60,180 nt of DNA from a virus, in the IMG/VR virus record IMGVR_UViG_3300028840_002990, positions 1 through 60,180 of that record, one strand, 5' to 3'. Made by a program: the position numbers and the translations under genes. The stretch's first letter is position 1. Each line of letters opens with the position of its first letter. Of the stretch, positions 49,657 through 56,249 are shown piece by piece. The notes beneath the pieces were generated by a model that was not told where the DNA came from, did not search any database, and was given only the letters and a program-made list of their open reading frames with translations.

Positions 49657-49790
49657 TTAGAGTAAAAACGCACAGGAGCGTTTCTAACGCGAAAAACCGG
49701 GGTTTGGCATATAGGAACTGCTTTATACTCTCCCTCTTGAATTTACCTATGCCCTGTCGTGCCTGTATAGCGTCTAGGTTGTTTTGTCAA
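49657..49790. other. Gene-free spacer between converging operons
   Basis: 134 bp without a credible ORF. It holds one small hairpin (AAACGC ... GCGTTT, 49,665-49,683) and otherwise nothing I can name. Confidence 0.5.
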
Positions 49791-50051
49791 CTAAAATCCC
49801 CCGCCGAAAACAAACCACAGGAAAAAGAAAAGCAGGGTTGCGGCTATTCCTGAAAAGAAACCAATGAAAAACCAAGAGGCTTTTATTATTCTCTGTCCTT
49901 TTGCATATGCCCTAGATAGCTCATGAAATTTTTCTTTATAGGATTCTATTTCAGCATATTCCTCACTGGTTACAAATTCTGTATTGTTGCACACTATACA
50001 CTTAGTTACCTTGTCAGAAACTTTTGTGTTACATTGTCCACAGTATTTCAT
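49791..50051 (-). CDS. Zinc-ribbon membrane protein (86 aa)
   Basis: Reads MKYCGQCNTKVSDKVTKCIV..., a double-CxxC zinc ribbon (C4, C7, C18, C21), a helix, then a C-terminal transmembrane helix (ASWFFIGFFSGIAATLLFFF). I chose the internal Met over an upstream one 15 nt earlier. It is the last gene of the leftward operon. It resembles small zinc-ribbon anchors of unknown function. Confidence 0.65.
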   Translation of the reverse strand: MKYCGQCNTKVSDKVTKCIVCNNTEFVTSEEYAEIESYKEKFHELSRAYAKGQRIIKASWFFIGFFSGIAATLLFFFLWFVFGGGF

Positions 50052-50545
50052 AGTTCCTCCATACAATATTCACAATCGCAACATATTAGATTTACATGCC
50101 CCTTTGCCCGGTCAATATCTGTCAGATTTAGTTCTCTTGCTCTTTCCAAAGTGATTGATTTCCGAGGCCCAAATCCGGGGATAGGCCATTGCATGACAAG
50201 AGCCTCGTTATCATGCCTGACCCAAACTACAAAACTGAGCGCATGAATCGCGTGTTTGTTCAAATAGTCAATTTGATGTTTCCCATGCTTGGTCATAATT
50301 CCCCAAGTGAGGTTTTCGTCAACGCTGGAAGTCTTGACCTCCGCGCGAATTGCGACTCCATCTGTCCTGTGCCCCATAATATCCCCGGTTGCCTTTTTTT
50401 TGAAAAAGCCTCTTACCTTGCCCCCACTGGAAATACTAACTACAGAAAACGGGGTAGGGATTTCTTCGGGCATACATACGCCAATTTCAGCGAGTTTTAT
50501 CCTCGCTATTTCTTCCCCTTTGTTTCCGCGTCTTTTATTGCTCAT
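50048..50545 (-). CDS. PD-(D/E)XK nuclease, RecU/Holliday-resolvase-like (165 aa)
   Basis: NKGEEIARIKLAEIG at the start, ATGDIMGHR (D55) and IRAEVKTS (E69, K71) form the D ... ExK active site of PD-(D/E)XK nucleases, with spacing as in resolvases. Late FVVWVRHDNEALVMQWP is the usual next strand. The start chosen (50,545) overlaps the mini gene ending at 50,535. A role in processing DNA ends or junctions is likely. Confidence 0.65.
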   Translation of the reverse strand: MSNKRRGNKGEEIARIKLAEIGVCMPEEIPTPFSVVSISSGGKVRGFFKKKATGDIMGHRTDGVAIRAEVKTSSVDENLTWGIMTKHGKHQIDYLNKHAIHALSFVVWVRHDNEALVMQWPIPGFGPRKSITLERARELNLTDIDRAKGHVNLICCDCEYCMEEL

Positions 50546-50666
50546 ATTTATTGCCGATTTCAGACCAATATTTGTTAGCATAGTGGGTGATTGCGTAGCA
50601 GATCAAAATTATCAATAGACCCATGCCGCAACATATATATGCAACTCTGCCTAAAATTTCTCCCAT
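50535..50666 (-). CDS. Small single-pass membrane protein (43 aa)
   Basis: MGEILGRVAYICCGMGLLII and a following hydrophobic stretch (LICYAITHYA) give one transmembrane helix. GAGGT lies before the ATG. It overlaps the nuclease start by 11 bp. Shared overlaps with both neighbours support a real gene. Confidence 0.6.
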   Translation of the reverse strand: MGEILGRVAYICCGMGLLIILICYAITHYANKYWSEIGNKYEQ

Positions 50667-50673
50667 TTTTACC

Positions 50674-50775
50674 TCACAATCGTCCAAGAAAAAACAAAAT
50701 TGCGAACGACAACCATATAACAGTTGCGAGGGCTATCAACAAAAGCAAACAGGGGATTTTGTCTTTGTGCATCAT
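50674..50775 (-). CDS. Small single-pass membrane protein (33 aa)
   Basis: MMHKDKIPCLLLLIALATVI then WLSFAILFFLGRL; one transmembrane helix. The start overlaps the preceding gene's stop (ATGA), in line with the coupled layout of the leftward operon. Confidence 0.5.
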   Translation of the reverse strand: MMHKDKIPCLLLLIALATVIWLSFAILFFLGRL

Positions 50776-51386
50776 TGTTGTTTTTTATTGCCTCTTGCGC
50801 CCTCAAATAAATCTACCGCAAGCGGTTTATTGAGAGGGTTTTTTCTACACTTGCCCTCATGACTGTTTGTTGCGTTGATCGCTCCGCGTTCGGTCTGATA
50901 TTGGTCAGACCAACCACAACCGAATCGGCATTCGGTTTTATGTTTGGTCGGTTTGGTCGGTTTCGGTGTGCTTTCGGTCTGCTTCGGTTTTGTTTCGCTT
51001 TTCAACGAAAAAAGCGATTTCCCAGCGACAACCGCCGCAAATACAATAGACAGATCGGGCAAAGACGCCCATGCTACAGCCACAGTAATTGCGACCCATG
51101 ACTCCAAAATTGTTTCGGACAATTCAATCCATAATGCAGGCGCAACCGCAACGGGCGATAGGCACAAAGCTAATGCCATTGCCCCATAACCTAAATACCT
51201 GCGCCTCGGAGATTGGATAGCTGATACCCTAGACGACCCAAAGGCTAGAGATAGGGAGGGGATAATACCCGCGACTGCGCCCATGTACCATCGCTGAAAA
51301 TATATATCCCCCGCAACACTAAATAATACAGCTTGCACAATCCCCGCCACGATTGGGAGATAGTCGCCATTTAGTTTTATTTTCAT
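50772..51386 (-). CDS. Polytopic membrane protein with Cys/His tail (204 aa)
   Basis: About three hydrophobic helices (YLPIVAGIVQAVLFSVAG; GYGAMALALCLSPVAVAPAL; WVAITVAVAWASLPDLSIVF) followed by a hydrophilic tail with a C-x3-C ... H-x3-C motif. I take the ATG at 51,386; a TTG at 51,416 would extend it. Function unknown, presumably acts at the host membrane. Confidence 0.55.
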   Translation of the reverse strand: MKIKLNGDYLPIVAGIVQAVLFSVAGDIYFQRWYMGAVAGIIPSLSLAFGSSRVSAIQSPRRRYLGYGAMALALCLSPVAVAPALWIELSETILESWVAITVAVAWASLPDLSIVFAAVVAGKSLFSLKSETKPKQTESTPKPTKPTKHKTECRFGCGWSDQYQTERGAINATNSHEGKCRKNPLNKPLAVDLFEGARGNKKQQ

Positions 51387-51412
51387 CTTTTTTCCATTCT
51401 CTAGTTGTCTAG

Positions 51413-52561
51413 TCAATTGATTACTATGCCTGATATTACAGGAGACTCAGTGTCGTCAACCTCCTCCCCACCGTCATCTACCCTATGATTCGCGCTCATA
51501 TGAGTGAATTGATCGGGGAAAATTGCATTTTCTGGAAATACAATCGTTATGGGGAAGTGGGTTGGTTTTGTTCTTTTTATGTAGCCACAAAACCATTTCC
51601 CTATTTCTGTTATATGATAAAGGCCGTTTTCGTCAACGATTGCAAAGCCATTATCAATCAAGAAATTCTCACGGAAGAAAACAAAAACATCACGGCTCCA
51701 AAGTGTTTTTGAGTCATCTGCTCCCTCCCATTTGTTTATGCCTAATGTCTCCCCGCTAACAACAATCCTTTCGCAGAATTCATAGAGTTGATCGAGGCTA
51801 CAAAACGCAATCCCCGCCCAAATGCGTGTACCATGACAGAAGTCAAACTCAATCCCGTTTTTCCCTTTTTCTTTTTGCGAGGTTTCGTAATATTTGTCAA
51901 ACGTGTTTGCTGTCTTCGATTCTGCTGGTGCTTGTTCCCTGTAAATGCGACTTGCTCTGACAACTATCCACAGAAATGCGATAACTACAATAATTGCAAT
52001 CCCAAAAACAATCATTGCGATATTTCCAATATAAGATATTCTATCTGCCATTTCAGTGGCTTCTTTGGTTTGGGTTGCCGCGATTCTCATGGCTTCATCC
52101 TGTGCGATTGCAAGCGCAACCTGAGCTTCCCTGTCTTTTTGCGCCATGACTGCCGGGAAAGCGGTAGCAGTCAGGTCAAGACGCCTTTGCTCTAGTGCGA
52201 GTTTTTCCATTTCCCTATCATGCGCATCCTGTTCAACCTGGGCGGTTGCATCAATGTGCATTGCCTCTAATGCGTTGGTAGTTCCAACTGCATTGTTCGC
52301 TTTTTCGCGCTCTATATTGGCCTGTGCCTGTGCTTCATTGGCCTGACTCTCCCATGCCTGAGCGGTCAATTCGTAGCCGATTGTAGCCGTAGGAATGGGG
52401 GTATGCGTTGGCTTTGCCCTGGTTGGTTCTGGCGAATGTTGTACTGTTACGGTTGACTGCTCTGCAATTGCGCTGGTAGTTGGTAGCTCAATATCTGAGC
52501 AGGCGCGATAACCAAAAACCAAAGCAATTGCAAGTACAACAGAGATAACCACTTTTTTCAT
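51413..52561 (-). CDS. Membrane-anchored coiled-coil protein with P/T-rich low-complexity stretch (382 aa)
   Basis: Starts with a signal-like helix (MKKVVISVVLAIALVFGYRAC), then a P/T-rich stretch (SPEPTRAKPTHTPIPTATIG) and a helical TAQAWESQANEAQAQ region, a second transmembrane helix (GNIAMIVFGIAIIVVIAFLW) and a cytoplasmic-type domain with a winged-helix-like part (KWEGADDSKTLWSRDVFVFF). The P/T plus TAxAW style is common in Chloroflexota proteins. Function unknown. Confidence 0.6.
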   Translation of the reverse strand: MKKVVISVVLAIALVFGYRACSDIELPTTSAIAEQSTVTVQHSPEPTRAKPTHTPIPTATIGYELTAQAWESQANEAQAQANIEREKANNAVGTTNALEAMHIDATAQVEQDAHDREMEKLALEQRRLDLTATAFPAVMAQKDREAQVALAIAQDEAMRIAATQTKEATEMADRISYIGNIAMIVFGIAIIVVIAFLWIVVRASRIYREQAPAESKTANTFDKYYETSQKEKGKNGIEFDFCHGTRIWAGIAFCSLDQLYEFCERIVVSGETLGINKWEGADDSKTLWSRDVFVFFRENFLIDNGFAIVDENGLYHITEIGKWFCGYIKRTKPTHFPITIVFPENAIFPDQFTHMSANHRVDDGGEEVDDTESPVISGIVIN

Positions 52562-52818
52562 AGCTCACCGTTCCCGACCAAAACCAGCCAGTACAATCCC
52601 GCGAAGATCAAATGGACAAGACCTGACAGGACGAAAAACAAAAACCCTATCAATGCGCCTCCCACAACCATAGTCAGATCGGTTGTCTCTGGATATAGAT
52701 ACATCCATGCAAACGGATAAAGGCAAGAAGCCCAAAATATTCCCAACGCAATTATCATAAGATACCGAAATAATTTTGACCTATGATAGACCTGCTCTAT
52801 AAATCTAGTGTTGCTCAT
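52558..52818 (-). CDS. Two-helix membrane protein (86 aa)
   Basis: Two hydrophobic segments (YLMIIALGIFWASCLYPFAW and VVGGALIGFLFFVLSGLVHL) with an amphipathic N-terminus. ATGA overlap with the next gene; part of the leftward membrane-protein operon. Confidence 0.6.
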   Translation of the reverse strand: MSNTRFIEQVYHRSKLFRYLMIIALGIFWASCLYPFAWMYLYPETTDLTMVVGGALIGFLFFVLSGLVHLIFAGLYWLVLVGNGEL

Positions 52819-53264
52819 TTTCGCTTCCGTGTTTTTATGGGGGGAGGTGAGTGTGTTTTTGTGAACAAAGAAAACAGGTTGCTTGCAGAGGGTGGAGTTA
52901 GATCAAAAAAGTTATCCTCTACCGATATGACCTCTCCGCCCTGAACAACTACATCCGTTTTATACAGTTGTTCGTTTTCTCCCTCCGCTGGCCTGCGGGA
53001 ATTGATTTCGTCTATTGCCTGATTGCAATCTTCAACCGTGATTTCTCCTGACCTGATAAACTGGTTTGGGTGCGCGAACGAAGTCCCAACTGAGGCGCGG
53101 GTTTCTTCATCGTCCCAAAAATATGAGATCGTGAATGGCTTGCTTTTCGTTGGCGATGAATTGATTTCTTGGAATATCGAAATAAGTAATTGCAGGAAAA
53201 CTAAAATCACGACCGAAAGACCGATGATTATTGCCCCTAATTCGCTAATCTCGTTTATGTTCAT
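52815..53264 (-). CDS. Single-pass membrane protein (149 aa)
   Basis: N-terminal helix (LGAIIIGLSVVILVFLQLLI), then a soluble domain rich in Ser, Asp and Glu and a basic end (KTRKRK). No family recognised. Overlaps both neighbours by 4 bp. Confidence 0.6.
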   Translation of the reverse strand: MNINEISELGAIIIGLSVVILVFLQLLISIFQEINSSPTKSKPFTISYFWDDEETRASVGTSFAHPNQFIRSGEITVEDCNQAIDEINSRRPAEGENEQLYKTDVVVQGGEVISVEDNFFDLTPPSASNLFSLFTKTHSPPPIKTRKRK

Positions 53265-53497
53265 TTTTCCTCTACTGGCTCAATTATTTCGTACCGGGTG
53301 GTTTTCCCGTCATCCCTTACTCTGACCATTCCTCGTTTTATCATCCTGGGAAGCAGGTTCAAAACAGACCCATGCGATTTATATCGCGCCGTTTCTGCCA
53401 TTAGATTCAGGGTCATCCTCGGCATAAGGCTTTGCTGTTTTTGATACCAAATGCGTTGAAGTTCTTTTAGATCGTCCTCGGTTTTTTTTGTAGGCAT
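53261..53497 (-). CDS. Winged-helix DNA-binding regulator (78 aa)
   Basis: Residues about 25-70 (SLMPRMTLNLMAETARYKSHGSVLNLLPRMIKRGMVRVRDD) fit a winged helix-turn-helix: turn near KSHGS and a beta wing (GMVRVRD, TTRYEII). First gene of the leftward operon, it probably represses its own promoter at 53,504-53,531, which overlaps a palindrome. Confidence 0.65.
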   Translation of the reverse strand: MPTKKTEDDLKELQRIWYQKQQSLMPRMTLNLMAETARYKSHGSVLNLLPRMIKRGMVRVRDDGKTTRYEIIEPVEEK

Positions 53498-53503
53498 ATT
53501 CCC

Positions 53504-53531
53504 ATTATACGGTTTTGACAGATGTTGTCAA
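53504..53531 (-). promoter_or_regulatory. Leftward promoter with palindromic operator
   Basis: On the minus strand TTGACA (53,526-53,531) and TATAAT (53,504-53,509) have 16 bp spacing. TTGACA-N5-TGTCAA (53,515-53,531) is a palindrome overlapping the -35 and spacer, a likely binding site for the winged-helix protein. Confidence 0.75.
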
Positions 53532-53552
53532 TACCCAATTTTGGAAAATATC

Positions 53553-53581
53553 TTGACAGGCGGGGAATGTTGCGCTAAACT
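53553..53581 (+). promoter_or_regulatory. Promoter of the short RNA
   Basis: TTGACA at 53,553-53,558, 17 bp, TAAACT at 53,576-53,581. It points away from the leftward promoter 22 bp upstream and has no ORF within the transcript that would follow. Confidence 0.65.
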
Positions 53582-53587
53582 GTATGC

Positions 53588-53655
53588 AGATGGTCAGGGT
53601 GACTCCCTCATCCTGATTAGCCCCGAAGCCCTCCTAGCTTTGGGGCTGGTTTTTA
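53588..53655 (+). ncRNA. Candidate small RNA of about 67 nt with two hairpins
   Basis: Starts just after the TAAACT box. Hairpin 1: TCAGGGTGA (53,594-53,602) with TCATCCTGA (53,608-53,616), one G-U pair. Hairpin 2 is a rho-independent terminator: AGCCCCGAAG (53,619-53,628) with CTTTGGGGCT (53,638-53,647), then GGTTTTTA. There is no start codon with a ribosome-binding site inside. Function unknown. Confidence 0.65.
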
Positions 53656-53683
53656 TCTAATGGTATTATTACAATAAATACTC

Positions 53684-53732
53684 TTGACAAATAAAAGATA
53701 ATCCCTTATACTTCTCTTATCGAAACCATCCA
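53684..53732 (+). promoter_or_regulatory. Early promoter with AAACCATCCA leader element
   Basis: TTGACA at 53,684-53,689, 17 bp, TATACT at 53,707-53,712; leader box AAACCATCCA at 53,723-53,732 and ATAGGAG before the ATG at 53,754. Confidence 0.8.
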
Positions 53733-53753
53733 ATATAATAGGAGATATTGAGA

Positions 53754-54359
53754 ATGACTAAATACTTACTTGCAGATAGAGAATTGAACGGCCCAAGCGA
53801 TTCAGATTTTTATGCTGTTTTTTGGGATACCGAAAAGCAGGAAATCCGCTCTGAGTTTTACGGTACTACACGATGCGCCGCCCCGACCGTTGCGCCTGTT
53901 GATGAATATCCTCGTGACATTCCCGAAAGCGAACTTGAAAAGGCTCGGGAATATTTCAAGGCTAGTTTGTTTGAAATCTTGAAAAATCAGGATATTCGTG
54001 AACGTGATAAACCGCAAGATGCAAGCCGGGGGGATTTGTTAGCAGTTTTGGACTCTGGCACATTCAAGGATAAGAAGCGAGGGACAGAGGTTGAATATCA
54101 GGCTGGGGAAACTGGTACTGTAATTTGGGTTGGTACATTCAACAAGATATATCGCAACGGATACAACAAACGCGATAGATCAACCCTTAGAGTCGGTTTG
54201 AAATTTGAAGATGAAAGGGTTATCTTTGTTGACTTGGAAAAATGCAGGCAGGCGCGGGAATACAAAAGCAATGAAGAATTAGAACGCGCCTCTGAACGGA
54301 TAGCGAAAACAGACCGTTTTCATATTTTGTTCAACTATCACGGCTTCATCAAATTCTAG
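53754..54359 (+). CDS. Hypothetical early protein (201 aa)
   Basis: No family recognised. A helical acidic middle (ESELEKAREYFKASLFEIL) is followed by a beta-rich part with a GETGTVIWVG turn like a small KOW-type barrel. First product of the promoter at 53,684, so expected early in infection. The ATG at 53,754 has AGGAG 8-9 nt upstream; the TTG at 53,748 does not fit the phage spacing. Confidence 0.65.
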   Translation: MTKYLLADRELNGPSDSDFYAVFWDTEKQEIRSEFYGTTRCAAPTVAPVDEYPRDIPESELEKAREYFKASLFEILKNQDIRERDKPQDASRGDLLAVLDSGTFKDKKRGTEVEYQAGETGTVIWVGTFNKIYRNGYNKRDRSTLRVGLKFEDERVIFVDLEKCRQAREYKSNEELERASERIAKTDRFHILFNYHGFIKF

Positions 54360-54371
54360 GAGATATTGAAT

Positions 54372-54461
54372 TTGAAACGTGGCCTCTCCCCGGTTGTCGT
54401 CAAACGGGCTGAGAAAGAGGTGTCACTTGAATTGCCTGCTCTACTGGATACCGTAGAATGA
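54372..54461 (+). CDS. Small ORF (29 aa)
   Basis: TTG start 8 nt after AGGAG; reads MKRGLSPVVVKRAEKEVSLE and nine more residues. ATGA-coupled to the next mini gene. Plausible from spacing alone. Confidence 0.4.
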   Translation: MKRGLSPVVVKRAEKEVSLELPALLDTVE

Positions 54462-54535
54462 TTGAACTGTTACACCTTTTGGTTTACGATGTAGTGATAA
54501 TAGTCATCCTGATTTGCGCCTTGAAAAGAGGATAA
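54458..54535 (+). CDS. Membrane mini-protein (25 aa)
   Basis: MIELLHLLVYDVVIIVILIC then ALKRG; one transmembrane helix with a positive end. Coupled to its neighbours: the start overlaps the preceding stop and the next ATG is 2 bp away. Confidence 0.45.
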   Translation: MIELLHLLVYDVVIIVILICALKRG

Positions 54536-54537
54536 GA

Positions 54538-54831
54538 ATGATATTTGAATTTAGCGCATATGATAAGGACTCGAATTGCAAAGTTTGTAAAGAGCATGTA
54601 AGCAATCTCCATTTAGATGGGTGTGAGGTTGGGGCAATTCGCAAGGCGTTGAAAAGGACACAGGAACGTGAGAAATTCTGGCAAGAAAAGGCCGGGAGGA
54701 TGGCGCGAATTGCTAATTGGATGTACCAGAATATCAAGGATAGCGACCTGCCAGATAATGAGGTTGATCAAGCCCATGATTATTTTAGGGAGATCATGGA
54801 ATTGATAGACTTTGACGAAGATTTGATTTGA
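54538..54831 (+). CDS. Hypothetical protein (97 aa)
   Basis: CKVCKEHV near residue 13 plus a C near 28 suggests a metal knuckle; then a Lys/Glu helix (RKALKRTQEREKFWQEKAGR). The stop lies within the -35 box of the following RNA promoter. Function unknown. Confidence 0.6.
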   Translation: MIFEFSAYDKDSNCKVCKEHVSNLHLDGCEVGAIRKALKRTQEREKFWQEKAGRMARIANWMYQNIKDSDLPDNEVDQAHDYFREIMELIDFDEDLI

Positions 54832-54855
54832 CACAGGATAGAAATCGAGTATAAT
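54828..54855 (+). promoter_or_regulatory. Promoter of the structured RNA
   Basis: TTGACA at 54,828-54,833, 16 bp, TATAAT at 54,850-54,855, a near-consensus promoter. It overlaps the stop of the upstream gene. Confidence 0.75.
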
Positions 54856-54861
54856 ACCTTT

Positions 54862-55025
54862 ACAACTTAGGCGCGTGACAAGTACACGTGCCGACCGTGT
54901 GGAAAGCGGTAAACTAGCAATGACGAGAACTCCCCTATTTATGGCGTTCTGTGCATCTTGCCCCATTCATTGTTACGGCACTTTCCACAGATCGCAGAAC
55001 GCCATAAGCAGAGGAGTTTTTTTAT
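54862..55025 (+). ncRNA. Candidate structured RNA with pseudoknot and terminator
   Basis: About 164 nt between a near-consensus promoter and a U-tract. Hairpin a: GGCGCGTG (54,870-54,877) with CACGTGCC (54,885-54,892). Long stem: ATGGCGTTCTG (54,941-54,951) with CAGAACGCCAT (54,995-55,005), 11 perfect pairs. TGTGGAAAG (54,898-54,906) pairs with CTTTCCACA (54,981-54,989) inside that stem's loop, which makes a pseudoknot. AACTCC (54,929-54,934) pairs with GGAGTT (55,013-55,018), followed by a T-run. No good ORF covers it. It may be a trans-acting RNA or an attenuator of the replication operon; I cannot place it in a known RNA family. Confidence 0.7.
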
Positions 55026-55043
55026 TTCAAAAAAGGATAAGGT

Positions 55044-55124
55044 ATGAGCAAATGGGATTTGAAAAAAAAGAGAGCCGTGTACAATAAAACTTCTGATGAA
55101 TTTATGAGAAAGGGTATCTTATGA
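55044..55124 (+). CDS. Basic mini ORF before the initiator gene (26 aa)
   Basis: MSKWDLKKKRAVYNKTSDEF then MRKGIL. AAGGATAAGG precedes the ATG and the stop overlaps the initiator start (ATGA). Basic; could be a leader peptide or a small DNA-binding piece. Confidence 0.45.
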   Translation: MSKWDLKKKRAVYNKTSDEFMRKGIL

Positions 55125-56053
55125 GTATAGGAGTTATGGAAGCGGTTTTGAAAGCAGATTTTCCAAAGTATATTGAATGGGAAAAAAACGGAAAACCACG
55201 TAGAACAAAATCAACAACTGCAAAAATTCTTTTGCTGTGCTATGCCGATAAGTCAAACGAAGAGGGAGAGGGTACTTATCCCGGTTACAATCGCCTGAAA
55301 ATAGAAACGGGGAATTTGAGTGATCAAGGGCTTGCGGATACGATTGAGGCTCTAAAACAAAACACTTTTTTAGTTTATGAGGGTAGAAGCAAATACAATA
55401 CAAATTCCTATAAGGTCAATATTGAAAAACTCAAATCAATGTGTCATCCTGTGTTTCTCAAGCCACTTGAGAAACGAGACTCAAGCCACTTGAGAAACGA
55501 GACTCAAGCCACTAGAGAGAATCCGTTAGTTAAACCGTCAGTTAAACCAAATGGTGCTAAAGCACAAAAAGAAAAATCATATAAACCTGATTTAGAATCT
55601 GCAAAAGAACGTATTGAAAAACAAAGAGCAAGCAAGGGAGATATTTTAGACTTCTTTACTCAGACCCAACCAGAAATAAAAATCATCACTGAAATGCGTG
55701 AGCGGGTTAGTGCCGCTGTTGGATTGAACCTTACTAGAGAGTGGGATAAGACCCGCTCTGATTGGAACGGATACGAAAAGAAATTGATAAAACGCGAAGT
55801 GGAAACAGGCGAAACGATTGAGCAATTTATGGAGTGGTACAACTCCGATGAATTTAGGAGAGACAACCAACGGATTTGGTTGAAACCTGATGTGATTGAA
55901 AAGTTTTGGCCTAGTGCGTTTTCAGAACAAGAACCAGATCGCCCGGAATACAAAAAGGTAAAGTATAACCCTGAGGATGACAAAAAATATGCCCCGCCTC
56001 CCGAAACCAAACCCCGAATATTACGAAATCAAGTTGCAAAAAATCAAGAATAA
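55121..56053 (+). CDS. Replication initiator-like protein (310 aa)
   Basis: The N-terminal 110 residues fit a winged helix (STTAKILLLCYADKSNEEGEGTYPGYNRLKIETGNLSDQGL, then EALKQNTFLVYEG), as in phage initiators and helicase loaders. A linker (residues about 112-160, encoded by the iteron DNA) is followed by a helical C-terminal domain with a WNGYEKKLIKRE segment. It lies just before a small gene and the DnaB helicase, like lambda O and P. Likely binds the iterons at 55,457-55,520. Confidence 0.65.
   Translation: MSIGVMEAVLKADFPKYIEWEKNGKPRRTKSTTAKILLLCYADKSNEEGEGTYPGYNRLKIETGNLSDQGLADTIEALKQNTFLVYEGRSKYNTNSYKVNIEKLKSMCHPVFLKPLEKRDSSHLRNETQATRENPLVKPSVKPNGAKAQKEKSYKPDLESAKERIEKQRASKGDILDFFTQTQPEIKIITEMRERVSAAVGLNLTREWDKTRSDWNGYEKKLIKREVETGETIEQFMEWYNSDEFRRDNQRIWLKPDVIEKFWPSAFSEQEPDRPEYKKVKYNPEDDKKYAPPPETKPRILRNQVAKNQE
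55457..55520 (+). repeat. Iterons inside the initiator gene (candidate replication origin)
   Basis: CTCAAGCCACTTGAG followed by AAACGAGA recurs with a 23 bp period from 55,457 and 55,480, with a third, degenerate copy from 55,503. Each unit includes CTCAAG-CCA-CTTGAG, a palindrome. The period is not a multiple of three, so the repeats do not encode a protein repeat, pointing to a DNA role. Confidence 0.8.
55525..55548 (+). repeat. Tandem 12-mers next to the iterons
   Basis: GTTAGTTAAACC and GTCAGTTAAACC lie back to back, followed by A-rich DNA (about 55,560-55,620). They could be secondary initiator sites, and the A-rich part a region of easy melting. Confidence 0.6.
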
Positions 56054-56249
56054 ATCTGCTCCTATACTTGCAAAATTTGAAGCAGGAACAGGAAAGCAAA
56101 GAGACTTGGCAATATTGATTAGTTATATGCAGGAACTTGATTTCCTTTATGATGAAATGATTACCAATCCCCCGGCTGTTATTAGTCAACCTCTGAGTGA
56201 AGAAGATGCAAATAAAATAGCCGATTTTATGACAAGGAAAAAAGAATGA
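55977..56249 (+). CDS. Hypothetical protein, possible helicase loader (90 aa)
   Basis: Overlaps the initiator end by 77 bp and the DnaB start by 4 bp (ATGA). Helical (ILISYMQELDFLYDEM) with a basic N-terminus. A loader-like role is suggested by its place between initiator and helicase only. Confidence 0.55.
   Translation: MTKNMPRLPKPNPEYYEIKLQKIKNKSAPILAKFEAGTGKQRDLAILISYMQELDFLYDEMITNPPAVISQPLSEEDANKIADFMTRKKE

Noticed and set aside
49515-49853. Plus-strand ORF across the terminator region
   Set aside because: It runs through a clear terminator stem and overlaps the holin-like gene out of frame.
54875-55087. ORF over the structured RNA
   Set aside because: Starts inside the first hairpin without a ribosome-binding site and its codons follow the paired RNA segments.
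55457-55548. A CRISPR-like array
   Set aside because: Only two exact and one degenerate unit, with no unique spacers of constant size; iterons explain them better.
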